Source: Adlercreutzia caecimuris B7 (lineage in GTDB: Bacteria; Actinomycetota; Coriobacteriia; Coriobacteriales; Eggerthellaceae). Taken from it: a stretch of 64,000 bases of DNA. Positions 25,501-34,479 of this stretch are shown here, in pieces; position 1 is the first letter of the stretch; every line of letters starts with the position of its first letter. A program made the position numbers and the translations under genes. The notes under the pieces are model-generated. The model ran no database searches. It worked only from the letters and a program-made list of their open reading frames with translations, and was not told the origin of the DNA. The DNA is taken from positions 700,424 through 764,423 of the forward strand of contig NZ_KE159646.1 in assembly GCF_000403355.2 (NCBI RefSeq). Reading direction: 5' to 3'.

Positions 25501-25538
25501 AAGAGGCCGCTGCGCGGAAATCCGCAGCGGCCTCTTTT
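25501..25538. terminator. Strong bidirectional terminator
   Basis: AAGAGGCCGCTGCG (25501-25514) and CGCAGCGGCCTCTT (25523-25536) are perfectly complementary over 14 bases and end in TTTT on plus; A residues flank it on the other side. It lies between the convergent flavin reductase and mtaB genes and can serve both. Confidence 0.92.
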
Positions 25539-25614
25539 CCATCGCCGAGGGCCTATGAGCGCGATCCGGCGGGCGTTCTGGCGCGATACGAACCGCTGCC
25601 GGAGCGAAAGGGGC

Positions 25615-26841
25615 CTACAGCGTAACGGCCACGAGCGCGCCCACGGGTGCGGCGGGATCGACCGCCACCTCATGGTAGCTCTCGGTGGTGGCGTGGCCGG
25701 GGCGCTCTACCAAGGCAAGCTCGGCGGTACCTGCCCGCGCGGCGCGGTCGGCCGCCGCGAGCTTGTCGGAGAGGGCGCGCAGCACGGCGGCACGGGCGGC
25801 CTTCACATCGGGCGCCACCTGGTCGGGGCGCTCGGCTGCGGGCGTCCCCTCGCGCCGCGAGTACGGGAACACGTGGATCTTGCTGAAGGCGGCGTAGCGG
25901 GCGAGGTCGCAGGTATCGGCGAAGTCCTCGTCGGTCTCGCCGGGAAAGCCCACGATGATGTCGGTGGTGAGCGCTATTTCGGGCACCATGGCGCGCAGGT
26001 AGTCCACAAGCTGGCGGTACTCCTCGGCGTCGTAGGGGCGGCCCATCTCCCGCAGCACCTTCGACGAGCCCGATTGCAGGGGCAGGTGCAAATGGCGGCA
26101 GAGACGTCCCCCGGCCTCGGCGAGAAGGCCGATGAAGTCCATCGACACGTCCATGGGCTCGACCGAGCCGATGCGGAAGCGGCAGGGCTCCTCGTCGGGG
26201 CCGTGCAGGTCGGCGGTCTCATCCAAGAGGCGCCGGCAAAGGTCGGCCAGATCCAGGCCGTCGGCGTCGTAAGACCCCAGGTTGATACCCGTGAGCACGA
26301 TTTCCCGCACCCCGGCCCGCGCCAGGGCCACGGCCTCGGCCACCACCTCGTCGCCGTTCCGACTCGTCGCGCGGCCGCGGGCCACGTGCACGATGCAGTA
26401 GGTGCAGGCGTTGTCGCAGCCGTCCTGCACTTTGATGCCGATACGCGTGCGCCCGTCGGCGGGCAGCACCGAGACGGCGCCCGCGGGAGGTCGTGACGGG
26501 AATGCGCCCTCTTCCAAATAGAGCGCCATGCCGGCTTTCGGGACTACGGTCACGCGGCTTCCCAGGGCCTCGTATGCCGCCGCGTCGATTTCCGTTGCGC
26601 AGCCGGTAACGATGACGGACGCCTCCTCGTTGGAGGCCAGGGCGTGGCGCACGGCCTTGCGGGTCTTCTTCTCGGCCTCGCCGGTGACCGTGCAGGTGTT
26701 CACCACGATGAGGTCGGCCTCGGCCTGGGACGACGGCGCTCCCCCGCATCCGGCGAGCAACCGCTCGAAGCCATCGGCCTCCACGCGGTTCACCTTGCAG
26801 CCCAGATTCACCACGGCGAAGCGGAAGGCGCCCCTACGCAT
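25615..26841 (-). CDS. mtaB: tRNA t6A37 methylthiotransferase MtaB
   Basis: MtaB converts t6A to ms2t6A at position 37 of ANN-decoding tRNAs. Auxiliary cluster cysteines are C15 (LGCKVNRVE), C50 (VVNTCTVTGEAEKK) and C81 (VTGCATE). The radical-SAM triad is C142-x3-C146-x2-C149. The opening LGCKVN is diagnostic of MtaB/YqeV. The chosen ATG at 26841 overlaps the rsmE stop by eight bases; the open frame further upstream is rsmE sequence in another phase. The C-terminal TRAM-like part is short. It is the last gene of the hrcA-dnaJ-rsmE-mtaB operon, as in many Firmicutes. Confidence 0.94.
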   Translation of the reverse strand: MRRGAFRFAVVNLGCKVNRVEADGFERLLAGCGGAPSSQAEADLIVVNTCTVTGEAEKKTRKAVRHALASNEEASVIVTGCATEIDAAAYEALGSRVTVVPKAGMALYLEEGAFPSRPPAGAVSVLPADGRTRIGIKVQDGCDNACTYCIVHVARGRATSRNGDEVVAEAVALARAGVREIVLTGINLGSYDADGLDLADLCRRLLDETADLHGPDEEPCRFRIGSVEPMDVSMDFIGLLAEAGGRLCRHLHLPLQSGSSKVLREMGRPYDAEEYRQLVDYLRAMVPEIALTTDIIVGFPGETDEDFADTCDLARYAAFSKIHVFPYSRREGTPAAERPDQVAPDVKAARAAVLRALSDKLAAADRAARAGTAELALVERPGHATTESYHEVAVDPAAPVGALVAVTL

Positions 26842-27742
26842 CGGCGATCTCCGCCGACGAGAACATCGCCGCGAAGCCCTCGGCCGCTGGCGAGGGGGCC
26901 GGGAGGACCGCCCCCGCATCTTCTTCGACCCGCTCGATCTCAGCTCCCGCAGGGCCGTTCCCCATACCGCCCAGCTCGTAGAGCGCCAGGGCCGGGGCCA
27001 CGATGCCCGCCGTCTCGGTGCGCAAGATAGAGGGCCCCAGCGTGACGAGGCGGGCACGGGGGTTGCTCGCCAGAAACGCACGCACCTCCTCCTCGGCCAG
27101 GCCGCCCTCGGGACCCACCACCACGGCGATGCGGGCATCGGCCGCAGGGGTGCGAGTGGCGGCGAGAGCGCCCTGGATCGCTTCGCGCAGGCTCGCGCTG
27201 CCGGGCGCCTCCTCCCAGCACACGAGCACGGCCGTGGCCTCGGCGAGCATCGAGGCCGCCTCCCCCACGGTCATCGGCTCGCTCACCTCGGGAATGCGCG
27301 CCTGGCCCGACTGCATGGCGGCGCTCTTGGCGATAGCCCGCCATCGCTCGGTCTTGGCCGCGGCCTTCTTGCCGTCCAGTTTCACGACCGAGCGCCTGCA
27401 AGCCAAGGGCACGAAGGCGGCCACCCCCACCTCGGTGGCGTGGCGGATGACCGTCTCCATCTTATCGCCCTTGGCCAGCCCCTGGAGCAACATCACGCGG
27501 GGGCCCTCCTCGACCGCCTCCTCATGGCGCGCGATGGACACGAGCGGCAGCCCGTCGGAGAAGTCGACGATCTCGCACTCGAAGTAGTCGCTGGCGGCAT
27601 CGATGACCGCCACGTGCTCGCCCGCAGCCAGTCGCAGCACCTTCGCGTGCTTCGCGTCGTCGGTCGCCAGCCGCAACGGAAACACCGCTTCCGTCTCGGC
27701 AGCAAGCACCTGGTTTTCCAAAAAGAAGCGGGGTAGAGACAC
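26834..27742 (-). CDS. rsmE: 16S rRNA m3U1498 methyltransferase RsmE
   Basis: RsmE is a SPOUT methyltransferase acting on U1498 of 16S rRNA. The SAM-knot motifs VVGPEGGLAEEEVRAFL and LGPSILRTETAGIVAPALAL are present, as is the PUA-like N-terminus (DAKHAKVLRLAAGEHVAVID). At 302 residues it is about 50 longer than usual because of an Ala/Glu/Pro-rich C-terminal tail, which overlaps the start of mtaB. It follows dnaJ, a frequent gene order. Confidence 0.94.
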   Translation of the reverse strand: MSLPRFFLENQVLAAETEAVFPLRLATDDAKHAKVLRLAAGEHVAVIDAASDYFECEIVDFSDGLPLVSIARHEEAVEEGPRVMLLQGLAKGDKMETVIRHATEVGVAAFVPLACRRSVVKLDGKKAAAKTERWRAIAKSAAMQSGQARIPEVSEPMTVGEAASMLAEATAVLVCWEEAPGSASLREAIQGALAATRTPAADARIAVVVGPEGGLAEEEVRAFLASNPRARLVTLGPSILRTETAGIVAPALALYELGGMGNGPAGAEIERVEEDAGAVLPAPSPAAEGFAAMFSSAEIADA

Positions 27743-27754
27743 GGATTCGCTCCC

Positions 27755-28906
27755 CTACTCGAAAATGTCCCGCAGCTTCTGCAGCGGCGAGCGCCTCTCG
27801 TCCACGGTCTCGCCCATCTCGGCGGCCAGCTCCTCCAAAAGCTCGCGCTCGCGCTTGGAGAGCTTCGTGGGAATCTCCACATCGATGTGGGCGAACAGGT
27901 CGCCCCGCACGTCGCTCTTCAGGCGCGGCATGCCGAAGCCCTTCACGCGCACCACCTGATCGTTCTGGCACCCCTCGGGGATCTTCACCGTCACCTTCTC
28001 GTCCTCGTAGATGCCGTCGATCTCGATGTCAGCGCCGAGGGCCGCCTGCACCATGGGCACGACGAGCTTGCAATGGAGGTTGTCGCCGTCGCGCTCGAAG
28101 AACTCGTCCGGCGCGATGCGCACGGTGACGATGAGGTCGCCGGCCGCCGCCCCCTGCATGCCCGCCTCGCCGAAGCCGTGGATGCGCAGCTGCTGGCCGT
28201 CGCGGATGCCCCGGGGCACCTCCACCGACACGCGCTGGCGGTCGGGCACGCGGCCCTGGCCCTCGCACTCGGGGCAGGGGTTCTCGATAATGGTGCCGGT
28301 GCCGTGGCATTCGGGGCAGGTGGTGGCCGACTGCATGTCGCCGAGGAAGGTGTGCTGCACGGTGACCACGCGGCCGGTGCCGTGGCACTCCTCGCAGGGC
28401 ACCTCCTTGCCGCCCTCCCCAAGGCCCGTGCCGTCGCAGTCGGCACACGGCGCCAAACGATCGTAGACGATCTCCTTTTGCTCGCCGGTGGCCGCCTCCT
28501 TCAGGCTGATGCGGATGCCCACGCCCATATCGCGGCCGTCCTTGCGCACGGCACGGCCGCCCCCGGCGGCGGCGCCCCCGAAGAACGTGGAGAAGATATC
28601 GCCCATGCCGCCGAAGCCGCCGCCGAACAAGTCCTCGAAGTCGATGTTCACGCCGCCATAGGGGCCGGCCCCGCCGCCCGCAGCGCCAGGGATGGTGCCG
28701 AAGCGGTCGTAGGCGGCCTTCTTCTGGGGATCGGAGAGCACGTCGTAGGCCTCGTTCAATTCCTTGAACTGGTCTTCGGCGTCGGGTGCCTTGTTCACGT
28801 CCGGATGCAGCTCCCGGGCGCGGTGGCGGAATGCCTTCTTGATCTCGGCTTCGGAGGCGTCGCGGGAGACGCCGAGGATTTCGTAGAGGTCCTTCGTTGC
28901 GGCCAT
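27755..28906 (-). CDS. dnaJ: Chaperone DnaJ
   Basis: DnaJ stimulates DnaK ATP hydrolysis and delivers clients. The J domain has HPD at 34-36, followed by a Gly/Phe region (about 72-112). The zinc domain has four CxxCxGxG repeats starting at C154, C171, C197 and C211, then the two substrate-binding beta domains. At 383 residues it is full length. It is the second gene of the HrcA operon; dnaK and grpE are not in the window. Confidence 0.97.
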   Translation of the reverse strand: MAATKDLYEILGVSRDASEAEIKKAFRHRARELHPDVNKAPDAEDQFKELNEAYDVLSDPQKKAAYDRFGTIPGAAGGGAGPYGGVNIDFEDLFGGGFGGMGDIFSTFFGGAAAGGGRAVRKDGRDMGVGIRISLKEAATGEQKEIVYDRLAPCADCDGTGLGEGGKEVPCEECHGTGRVVTVQHTFLGDMQSATTCPECHGTGTIIENPCPECEGQGRVPDRQRVSVEVPRGIRDGQQLRIHGFGEAGMQGAAAGDLIVTVRIAPDEFFERDGDNLHCKLVVPMVQAALGADIEIDGIYEDEKVTVKIPEGCQNDQVVRVKGFGMPRLKSDVRGDLFAHIDVEIPTKLSKRERELLEELAAEMGETVDERRSPLQKLRDIFE

Positions 28907-28971
28907 AGGGGAACGTCTTGCCTTTCCTTCGAATCAGGGGTGCGGTCGGTGGTGCGGAAGCAAAAGCGCCC

Positions 28972-29982
28972 TCACTCGTCGTGCAGCACGCACTGGGCGG
29001 CGCGCACGGCGCGGATGGCGTTTTGGTAGTTCATGCGAGTGGGGCCGATGACGGCGACGACGCCCTCGCTCCTGCCGCGCCCGTAGGGGCACGCCACGAT
29101 GGACACGCCGGCAAGCTCGCTTGTGGGGTTCTCATGCCCGATGCGCACCATGATCGGACCGTCCTCGCCTACCGCATCATCGAAGGCGTGGAAGAGAACG
29201 CGATCGTCCTCGAGCACCTCCATGACGGGCAAAAGCGCCTTGGCGTCACTGAACTCCGGCTGGCGCAGAAGCGACGAGATGCCCAGGCTATGGGCGCGGC
29301 TGGCGTCGGCGTCGCCGAGGCAGTCGACCACCTCGTCGATGATGAGCTGCACGAGCGGGTCGCGCAAGGCCTCGATGGCGTTCTCGTCCAGCTGGCGACG
29401 GGCATCGCGAGCGGTGCGCCCCACGAGCACCCGGTTCAGCAGGTTCTGGGCACCGGCCAGCTCGTCGGCGGACACCTCCTCGGTGAAGGAGACCGTCCTG
29501 TTCACCACCTGGCCGTCCTCGGCCACCACGATGATGATGGCCTGCCACGGGGAGAGCGACACGAGCGTGATCTGATGGATGCGACCGGCGAGCACCGAGG
29601 GCGCCATGACGATGGAGAGGCAGTCGGTGAGCCGCGAGAGGGCTGCGCCCGTGCGCTCCATGAGGTCGTCGAGCTCGGTGGCGCTCGCGCGCAGCTCGTC
29701 GATCATGGCCTGGTGCGGCCGCTCCTCCTGGGCGAGCCCCGATTGCAGAAGCTCATCGACAAAGGTGCGGTAGCCCGCATCGGTGGGCACGCGGCCGGCG
29801 GAAGTGTGCGGCTGTTGGATGAAGCCGGCATCTTCCAGGGCCGACAGGTCGTTGCGCACCGTGGCCGGGCTCACACCCAGGCGGTGCCGCTCGGTCAGCG
29901 TGCGCGAGCCGACGGGCAGGGCGAACTCGATGTAGTCCTCGATGAGCGCGCGCAGCACCCTCTGGCGTCTCTCCGACAGCAT
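28972..29982 (-). CDS. hrcA: Heat-inducible transcription repressor HrcA
   Basis: HrcA represses chaperone operons by binding CIRCE and is itself kept active by GroE. The start MLSERRQRVLRALIEDYIEF at 29982 has GAGGAGAG upstream and begins the winged helix (LTERHRLGVSPATVRNDLSA, DAGFIQQPHTSAGRVPTDAG). The GAF-like effector region and the C-terminal VVAVIGPTRMNYQNAIRAV signature are intact. An upstream in-frame extension would cross the CIRCE element and is rejected. Autoregulation is expected, as the operator lies about 80 bases before this start. Confidence 0.96.
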   Translation of the reverse strand: MLSERRQRVLRALIEDYIEFALPVGSRTLTERHRLGVSPATVRNDLSALEDAGFIQQPHTSAGRVPTDAGYRTFVDELLQSGLAQEERPHQAMIDELRASATELDDLMERTGAALSRLTDCLSIVMAPSVLAGRIHQITLVSLSPWQAIIIVVAEDGQVVNRTVSFTEEVSADELAGAQNLLNRVLVGRTARDARRQLDENAIEALRDPLVQLIIDEVVDCLGDADASRAHSLGISSLLRQPEFSDAKALLPVMEVLEDDRVLFHAFDDAVGEDGPIMVRIGHENPTSELAGVSIVACPYGRGRSEGVVAVIGPTRMNYQNAIRAVRAAQCVLHDE

Positions 29983-30059
29983 CGCCTCTCCTCTCGTGGC
30001 GGCTCGAACGACGCGGAAAGCCGAGAGCTGCCCGCGCATGATTACCCGATGACGCCATT

Positions 30060-30086
30060 TTAGCAACCTCGTACCGAGAGTGCTAA
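30060..30086 (-). promoter_or_regulatory. CIRCE operator of the hrcA-dnaJ operon
   Basis: TTAGCAACC, nine bases, then GAGTGCTAA. The second half matches the CIRCE consensus TTAGCACTC-N9-GAGTGCTAA exactly; the first half has two mismatches. It is placed between the likely promoter and hrcA. Confidence 0.93.
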
Positions 30087-30225
30087 TGCAAGCGCCCATC
30101 TTGACGCAAGCGACACACACAGGCAGGTGGAAGGCGCCCCTCCAGGTTGCAGCATATACAGTCGCCAGCGAAAACCCGCTTCGCTCAGGTGCACACTGGT
30201 CGCAGGGGCGGGCGGTAGCACGCGA

Positions 30226-31389
30226 TCAGGGCGCCAGGTCGAGCAGGCGGCCGTAGAGCTCGTTGCCGCAGAGCCAGCCGCGCTCGGTGGGCCGTATGCG
30301 GCCGCCGCGGTGCTCGGCGAGACCGAGGACTTCCAGCTCGGCGAAAGCGGCGGCCACCGAACCCGCAGCCGTCGCGCCGTCGGCAACGCCTGGCGCGCCC
30401 GCATCCGCCCCGTCGATGACGGCCGCGGCGGGCGCCACCTGGGAAAGCGGCACGCCCACAGCCCGCCGCATGCCCAGCATGAGATCCTCGGCCGCCATCT
30501 GTCGCGCGTCCAGGTCGTCCACCACCCGGCCGTCCTGCACCCGTATGCGCCGCTCGGCGTTCTGGGTCATGGTGACAGCCGAGCGGCCCATCCCCAGGTA
30601 GGGCACCCCGGTCCAGTAGGCGGTGTTGTGGCGGCTCGCGAGGCCGGGGCGGGCGTAGCTGGCCACCTCGTAGCGGATGAAGCCGGCCTCCCCCAGGATG
30701 CGCGCCGCCGCCTCCATGCACGCAGCCTCCACATCGTCGTCGGGCTCGGCCATCTCGCCGCACATGACGGCGCGATCGAAGGGGGTATGCGGTTCAATGG
30801 TGAGCGGGTACACCGACACATGGGTCACGCCGAGGGCCACGGCCTCGCGTACCGAGGCCTCGAAGGAGGCAAGGCTCTGACCGGGAATGCCGCCCATCAG
30901 GTCCACCGACACATTGTGAAACCGCGTCTGAGCCGCCCGCACCGCCGCGCGGGCCGCCTCGGCGTCGTGGGCGCGCCCGAGGATGCGCAGCACCTCGTCG
31001 TCGAAGGACTGCACGCCGATGGAGAGACGGTTCACCCCGAGCGCCCAGATGTCGCGCACCATGGCCTCGGTCAGACTCTCCGGGTTCGCCTCCATGGTGC
31101 ACTCCACCTCGGGCGTAAGGTGCATAGCCGTGGAGAGCGCATACAGCAGCATGGACAGCCGCCCCATGCCGATATGACTCGGCGTGCCCCCGCCGATATA
31201 CACCGTCTCGATCTGGCCGAGCTCTCCCTCCTTCGAGGCGCGGCGCAGCTGGAGCACGAGCGATTCCACGTACTCGTCGATGGCCGGGGAGTCGCGCTCG
31301 GTGGCAGCGGTGGCGAAATCGCAGTACCCGCACCGCCTCACGCAGAACGGGATATGCAAGTAGAGGGCTTTGTAAGGATCGTAGGGCAT
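30226..31389 (-). CDS. hemW: Radical SAM haem chaperone HemW
   Basis: HemW is related to oxygen-independent coproporphyrinogen oxidase but mainly binds haem and delivers it to cytochromes and haem enzymes. The radical-SAM triad is C16-x3-C20-x2-C23 (IPFCVRRCGYCDF). The IGGGTPSHIGMGRL and MEANPESLTEAMVRDIWALG blocks and the GVNRLSIGVQSFDDEVLRIL strand are typical of the HemW/HemN group. A HemW-type C-terminal winged-helix region ends the 387 residues. It lies just upstream of hrcA, a common location in Gram-positives. Confidence 0.9.
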   Translation of the reverse strand: MPYDPYKALYLHIPFCVRRCGYCDFATAATERDSPAIDEYVESLVLQLRRASKEGELGQIETVYIGGGTPSHIGMGRLSMLLYALSTAMHLTPEVECTMEANPESLTEAMVRDIWALGVNRLSIGVQSFDDEVLRILGRAHDAEAARAAVRAAQTRFHNVSVDLMGGIPGQSLASFEASVREAVALGVTHVSVYPLTIEPHTPFDRAVMCGEMAEPDDDVEAACMEAAARILGEAGFIRYEVASYARPGLASRHNTAYWTGVPYLGMGRSAVTMTQNAERRIRVQDGRVVDDLDARQMAAEDLMLGMRRAVGVPLSQVAPAAAVIDGADAGAPGVADGATAAGSVAAAFAELEVLGLAEHRGGRIRPTERGWLCGNELYGRLLDLAP

Positions 31390-31468
31390 GTTGCCACCTC
31401 ACAGTATGATGCTATAATGAAGCCATCGTCGGGGTCGTTGCGGACGTAAGCCCAAGGGAGCCGTAAGG

Positions 31469-31930
31469 CTAGCATGAGGCACCCGACCGATTTTCCTTCC
31501 ACATCGTTTTTATTTCCAATTTTCTCTTTCCGCGCTGAACAGTGACCAGATACACTGTGCCGCCGATATTCTTTTTCAACAGGAATTTCTTGTTTCCAAG
31601 CTTATCGGTGTCGGTATGTTCGCACGAGTCGAACTCGTTCAGAACTCGGGGGATACAGCTAAAATCATCGGGCACAATCGTGATTTGTCCGCGTTCCTCT
31701 TCATCAGATCCGTGCTTGCGCTTAATGTGACGGATATCGCTATCTGTTATGAATACGGATAGCAACGCCTCTGGAAGATAGTCGCTCATGTGATTGACGA
31801 GTTTTGAGCTTACGTCGATGCTGATGTTAATCCTTGCGTCGCTACCGTTCCAAACGCTTTCCGCCGCGCCGACGAGAACATCGGATTCAGGGTAGCGCTC
31901 CGCCATGTCACACGCATAAGACCTGTTCAT
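31469..31930 (-). CDS. Orphan PBECR-like nuclease-fold protein
   Basis: This 153-residue gene begins six bases after dus and is noticeably A/T-richer than all neighbours, with frequent Asn/Ile/Lys codons ending in A or T. The second half (about residues 60-148) resembles the phage Barnase-EndoU-ColicinE5/D-RelE-like nuclease group: DSDIRHIKRKHGSDEEERGQ, then a pre-terminal KKNIGGTVYLVTVQRGKRKL and IKTMWKE. Those domains are usually fused to phage head-morphogenesis or toxin proteins, yet here the gene stands alone. The assignment rests on pattern memory only. It could also be a diverged interferase or an inert remnant. Confidence 0.6.
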   Translation of the reverse strand: MNRSYACDMAERYPESDVLVGAAESVWNGSDARINISIDVSSKLVNHMSDYLPEALLSVFITDSDIRHIKRKHGSDEEERGQITIVPDDFSCIPRVLNEFDSCEHTDTDKLGNKKFLLKKNIGGTVYLVTVQRGKRKLEIKTMWKENRSGASC

Positions 31931-31936
31931 AGCCTG

Positions 31937-32929
31937 CTATTCCTTCCCGCTTGCAACTATCGCATGCTCATGGGCGATCTCCAGCAAGTCGTCGAACACT
32001 TGGTTGAAATCGTCGAGCGTCGTGCAGTAGTTGATGCGCCCGCGGGCAGCGGCAGCGCCGGGAAGCCCCGCCATGTACCACATGGCGTGCTTGCGCATGC
32101 GCACGATGTTGCGCCCCTCGCGGTGGGTGAGCAGCTCGGCGTGGCGCCGGGCCATGGCGATTCTCTCGTCCACCGTGGGCGGCGCAGGCTCGGGCAGGCC
32201 TGCGAGCGCCGCCTGCACCTGGGAGAACAGCCACGGGTTGCCCTCGGCACCGCGAGCGATCATCACCGCGTCACAGCCGGTTTCCGCCGCCATGCGCACC
32301 GCGTCGGTACCCGAGCGGACATCGCCGTTGCCCACCACGGGCACGCTCACCGCCTCGCGCACGCGCGCGATCACGCCCCAGTCGGCACTCCCCCGGTACA
32401 GCTGCTCGGTATAGCGCCCGTGCACCGCCACGGCATCGGCACCGGCCGCCTCCATGTGGCGGGCAAAAGCCGGAGCCGTCTCGTCTCCCTCGGACCAACC
32501 GCGGCGGAACTTCGCCGTCACCGGACAGGAGACGGCCTCCTTCACAGCCGACACGATGGAGGCGGCCAGATGGGGGTCGCGCATGAGTGCCGAGCCGTCC
32601 CCCTTCGACACGATCTTGCGCGCGGGGCAGCCCATGTTGATGTCCAGATAGGCCAGGCTCTCCCCCATCTCCTGCTCGATCCAGGCAGCCTGGGAGGCCA
32701 TCACCTCCGGCTCGTGACCGAACAGCTGCACGGCCACCTGCTTCTCGCCGCCGGCCAGGGCCAGCAAATGGCGCGTCTTCTCGTTGGCAAACGAGAGCCC
32801 TTTGGCCGACACCATCTCGGTGAAGGCCATATCGGCTCCGGCCTCGCGGCAGAGCGTGCGGAAGGCGATGTCGCTCACCCCGGCCATGGGCGCCAAAAGT
32901 ACCCGGTACTTCCCGAACAATCCGTCCAC
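31937..32929 (-). CDS. dus: tRNA-dihydrouridine synthase
   Basis: Dus enzymes reduce uridines in the tRNA D-loop with FMN and NADPH. The TIM-barrel opening LLAPMAGVSDIAFRTLCREA and the catalytic loop NMGCPARKIVSKGDGSALM (catalytic C101) are present, as are VTAKFRRGW and VHGRYTEQLYRG (substrate/FMN binding). The 330 residues suit the DusB-like group. It is followed by the orphan nuclease-like gene and preceded by a 61-residue membrane protein, all on the minus strand. Confidence 0.95.
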   Translation of the reverse strand: MDGLFGKYRVLLAPMAGVSDIAFRTLCREAGADMAFTEMVSAKGLSFANEKTRHLLALAGGEKQVAVQLFGHEPEVMASQAAWIEQEMGESLAYLDINMGCPARKIVSKGDGSALMRDPHLAASIVSAVKEAVSCPVTAKFRRGWSEGDETAPAFARHMEAAGADAVAVHGRYTEQLYRGSADWGVIARVREAVSVPVVGNGDVRSGTDAVRMAAETGCDAVMIARGAEGNPWLFSQVQAALAGLPEPAPPTVDERIAMARRHAELLTHREGRNIVRMRKHAMWYMAGLPGAAAARGRINYCTTLDDFNQVFDDLLEIAHEHAIVASGKE

Positions 32930-32944
32930 TGTGTGCGGCCTTCC

Positions 32945-33130
32945 CTACAGGGTTCCGAACAGCAGCAGGCCGATGAGTACGATAACCCCCACTACGAACA
33001 GCAGCAGCCCCACAGTCACGAGCGTTTTCGAGGTGCCGCTCATGCCCAGGCGCTCCTGCTCCTCGGCGATCTTCTTCTCGTTGAAGGGGTCGTCTATCCA
33101 GTCGTAGGTGTCTTTGTCGTGCTTCGCCAT
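32945..33130 (-). CDS. Small single-span membrane protein (61 aa)
   Basis: Starting at MAKHDKDTYD (ATG 33130, AAGGAG five bases upstream), the protein has a charged cytoplasmic half with a possible amphipathic stretch (NEKKIAEEQERLGMS) and then one membrane span at about 37-59 (TVGLLLFVVGVIVLIGLLLF). No function is recognised. It lies 15 bases before dus and may be its translational partner. The longer in-frame opening upstream crosses the divergent promoter and is not credible. Confidence 0.75.
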   Translation of the reverse strand: MAKHDKDTYDWIDDPFNEKKIAEEQERLGMSGTSKTLVTVGLLLFVVGVIVLIGLLLFGTL

Positions 33131-33232
33131 GGAGCTCCTTGTGCCAACCGCGCGCCATTGATTGTCGTTCGGCTCACAGTGTAGCGGATGTACAATCGGG
33201 CCGAGCAAAATCCAAGAGAAGAGGAGAGATTC

Positions 33233-33880
33233 GTGAAGGTACTGCTTATCAACGGAAGCCCGCGCATGGCGGGAAACACGGCCCGGGCCCTGCAGGAGGC
33301 CGCGGCGGCCCTTGAGGCCGAGGGCGTGGAGGCGGAGGTCGCCTGGATCGGCAACAAGGAGATCCGCGGCTGCATCGCCTGTGGCATCTGCGGGAAGAAG
33401 GGCGATCACCGTTGCGTGTTCGACGCCGACCCCTGTAACGAGCTCATTCAGAAAGCCGCTGAGGCCGACGGCCTCATCGTGGGCTCGCCGGTGTACTACG
33501 CCGGGGCGGCCGGCTCGCTCATCGCGCTGCTCGACCGGATGTTCTATGCCGGCGGCTCCCTGCTGCGCTTCAAGCCGGCGGCCGGCGTGGCCGTGGCCCG
33601 GCGTGCCGGGGCTATAGAGGCGGCCGACCAGATCAACAAGTACTTCCAGATCAATTCCATGCCTGTGGTGGGTTCCAGCTACTGGAACATCATCTTCGGC
33701 CGCACACCGGGCGATGTGGAGGGCGACGGCGAGGGGCTGCACACCATGCGCACCCTCGGCCGCAACATGGCCTGGCTGATGCGGTGCATCGAAGCGGGTC
33801 GCGCGGCCGGCATCGAGGCCCCGGAGATCGAGCCCAAGCCCTTCACCAATTTCGTGCGCGAGGATCTGCTGGAAGCGTAG
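33233..33880 (+). CDS. Flavodoxin-family NAD(P)H-dependent FMN/iron-sulfur oxidoreductase
   Basis: The start is a GTG at 33233, giving VKVLLINGSPRMAGNTARAL, with GAGGAG six bases upstream; the frame is open 15 codons further but without a ribosome site. The first strand and the SP-R-x-G-NT loop bind FMN phosphate; GSPVYYAGAAG is the second flavin loop. CIACGICGKKGDHRC supplies four cysteines, the compact motif typical of iron-sulfur flavoproteins of strict anaerobes. With 215 residues it fits that family. Substrate unknown. It is divergent from the small membrane protein and dus. Confidence 0.87.
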   Translation: MKVLLINGSPRMAGNTARALQEAAAALEAEGVEAEVAWIGNKEIRGCIACGICGKKGDHRCVFDADPCNELIQKAAEADGLIVGSPVYYAGAAGSLIALLDRMFYAGGSLLRFKPAAGVAVARRAGAIEAADQINKYFQINSMPVVGSSYWNIIFGRTPGDVEGDGEGLHTMRTLGRNMAWLMRCIEAGRAAGIEAPEIEPKPFTNFVREDLLEA

Positions 33881-34479
33881 ACGTCCGTCGGTCGTCTATG
33901 TCACAAGGGGCCTGACGTCGAACGCCAGGGCACTCGCCGTTCCCCACAATTGCCGCGATAGCGATGCGCTCGCATCTCGTCCGTTGGCGTCAAGCCGCAC
34001 CCTCAACGTTGGCTGGCGCTAACGGGCATTCGCCACAACGTCGGCCATCGGCGTTCATCTACCGCAGCGGCTATGGCCGCCGCTCATCGCCGTCTCCGCC
34101 CATCGCCGAGCCGCTGGCGGCGATGGGCGATTGCGGACTGCCCCCACTGCGCACAAGCCGACCCGTGCCCTGCGTGGGAGTTAGACAAATCGGCCTTTTA
34201 TGCATCGCTGCGCATTATGGGCCGATATGTGCAGTTTGGGCGCTCCAAACCTATACAAATCGGCTGCTTTCGCGCACTTATGCGCCGAGAGCTATGCATA
34301 TCGGGCTTTTCGGTGCATCGATGCAGGAAGAGGGTCGATATGCATAGATGTGATACGGCCCGAGGCGCCCTCAGGCATCGACATGCAAGTTATGCCACAA
34401 TTTGGACATTCTCTCCGGCAGCAATTAGCGCCCCTTTTCGCGGCAAAAGACGTTCATCCTGTCAACGTATCGACAGCTG
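33881..34479. other. Non-coding region with structured palindromes
   Basis: No plausible gene is seen on either strand in these 599 bases. They hold a perfect 11-bp hairpin, GCCCATCGCCG (34098-34108) with CGGCGATGGGC (34118-34128), then the paired palindromes at 34185-34346 (separate entry), then plain A/T-richer sequence up to the stop codon of the BspA-like gene. There is no recognisable terminator directly after that stop. Confidence 0.7.
34185..34346. repeat. Paired palindromic repeats, left island edge
   Basis: Unit A: ACAAATCGGCC (34185-34195) with GGCCGATATGT (34220-34230), one mismatch, around an ATGC...GCAT core. Unit B: TATGCATATCG (34293-34303) with CGATATGCATA (34336-34346), perfect, around the perfect palindrome TGCATCGATGCA (34314-34325). 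Between them GTTTGG and CCAAAC (about 34233-34249) form a small linker hairpin. The layout matches the pair at 46296-46467. Confidence 0.8.

Noticed and set aside
26842-27138. Upstream extension of mtaB
   Set aside because: It is rsmE sequence out of phase; the MtaB N-terminus LGCKVN begins at the ATG at 26841.
33881-34479. Possible CRISPR array in the repeat-rich spacer
   Set aside because: The repeats are palindromic units with varying arms and unequal spacing, not identical direct repeats with regular spacers, and no cas gene is present.
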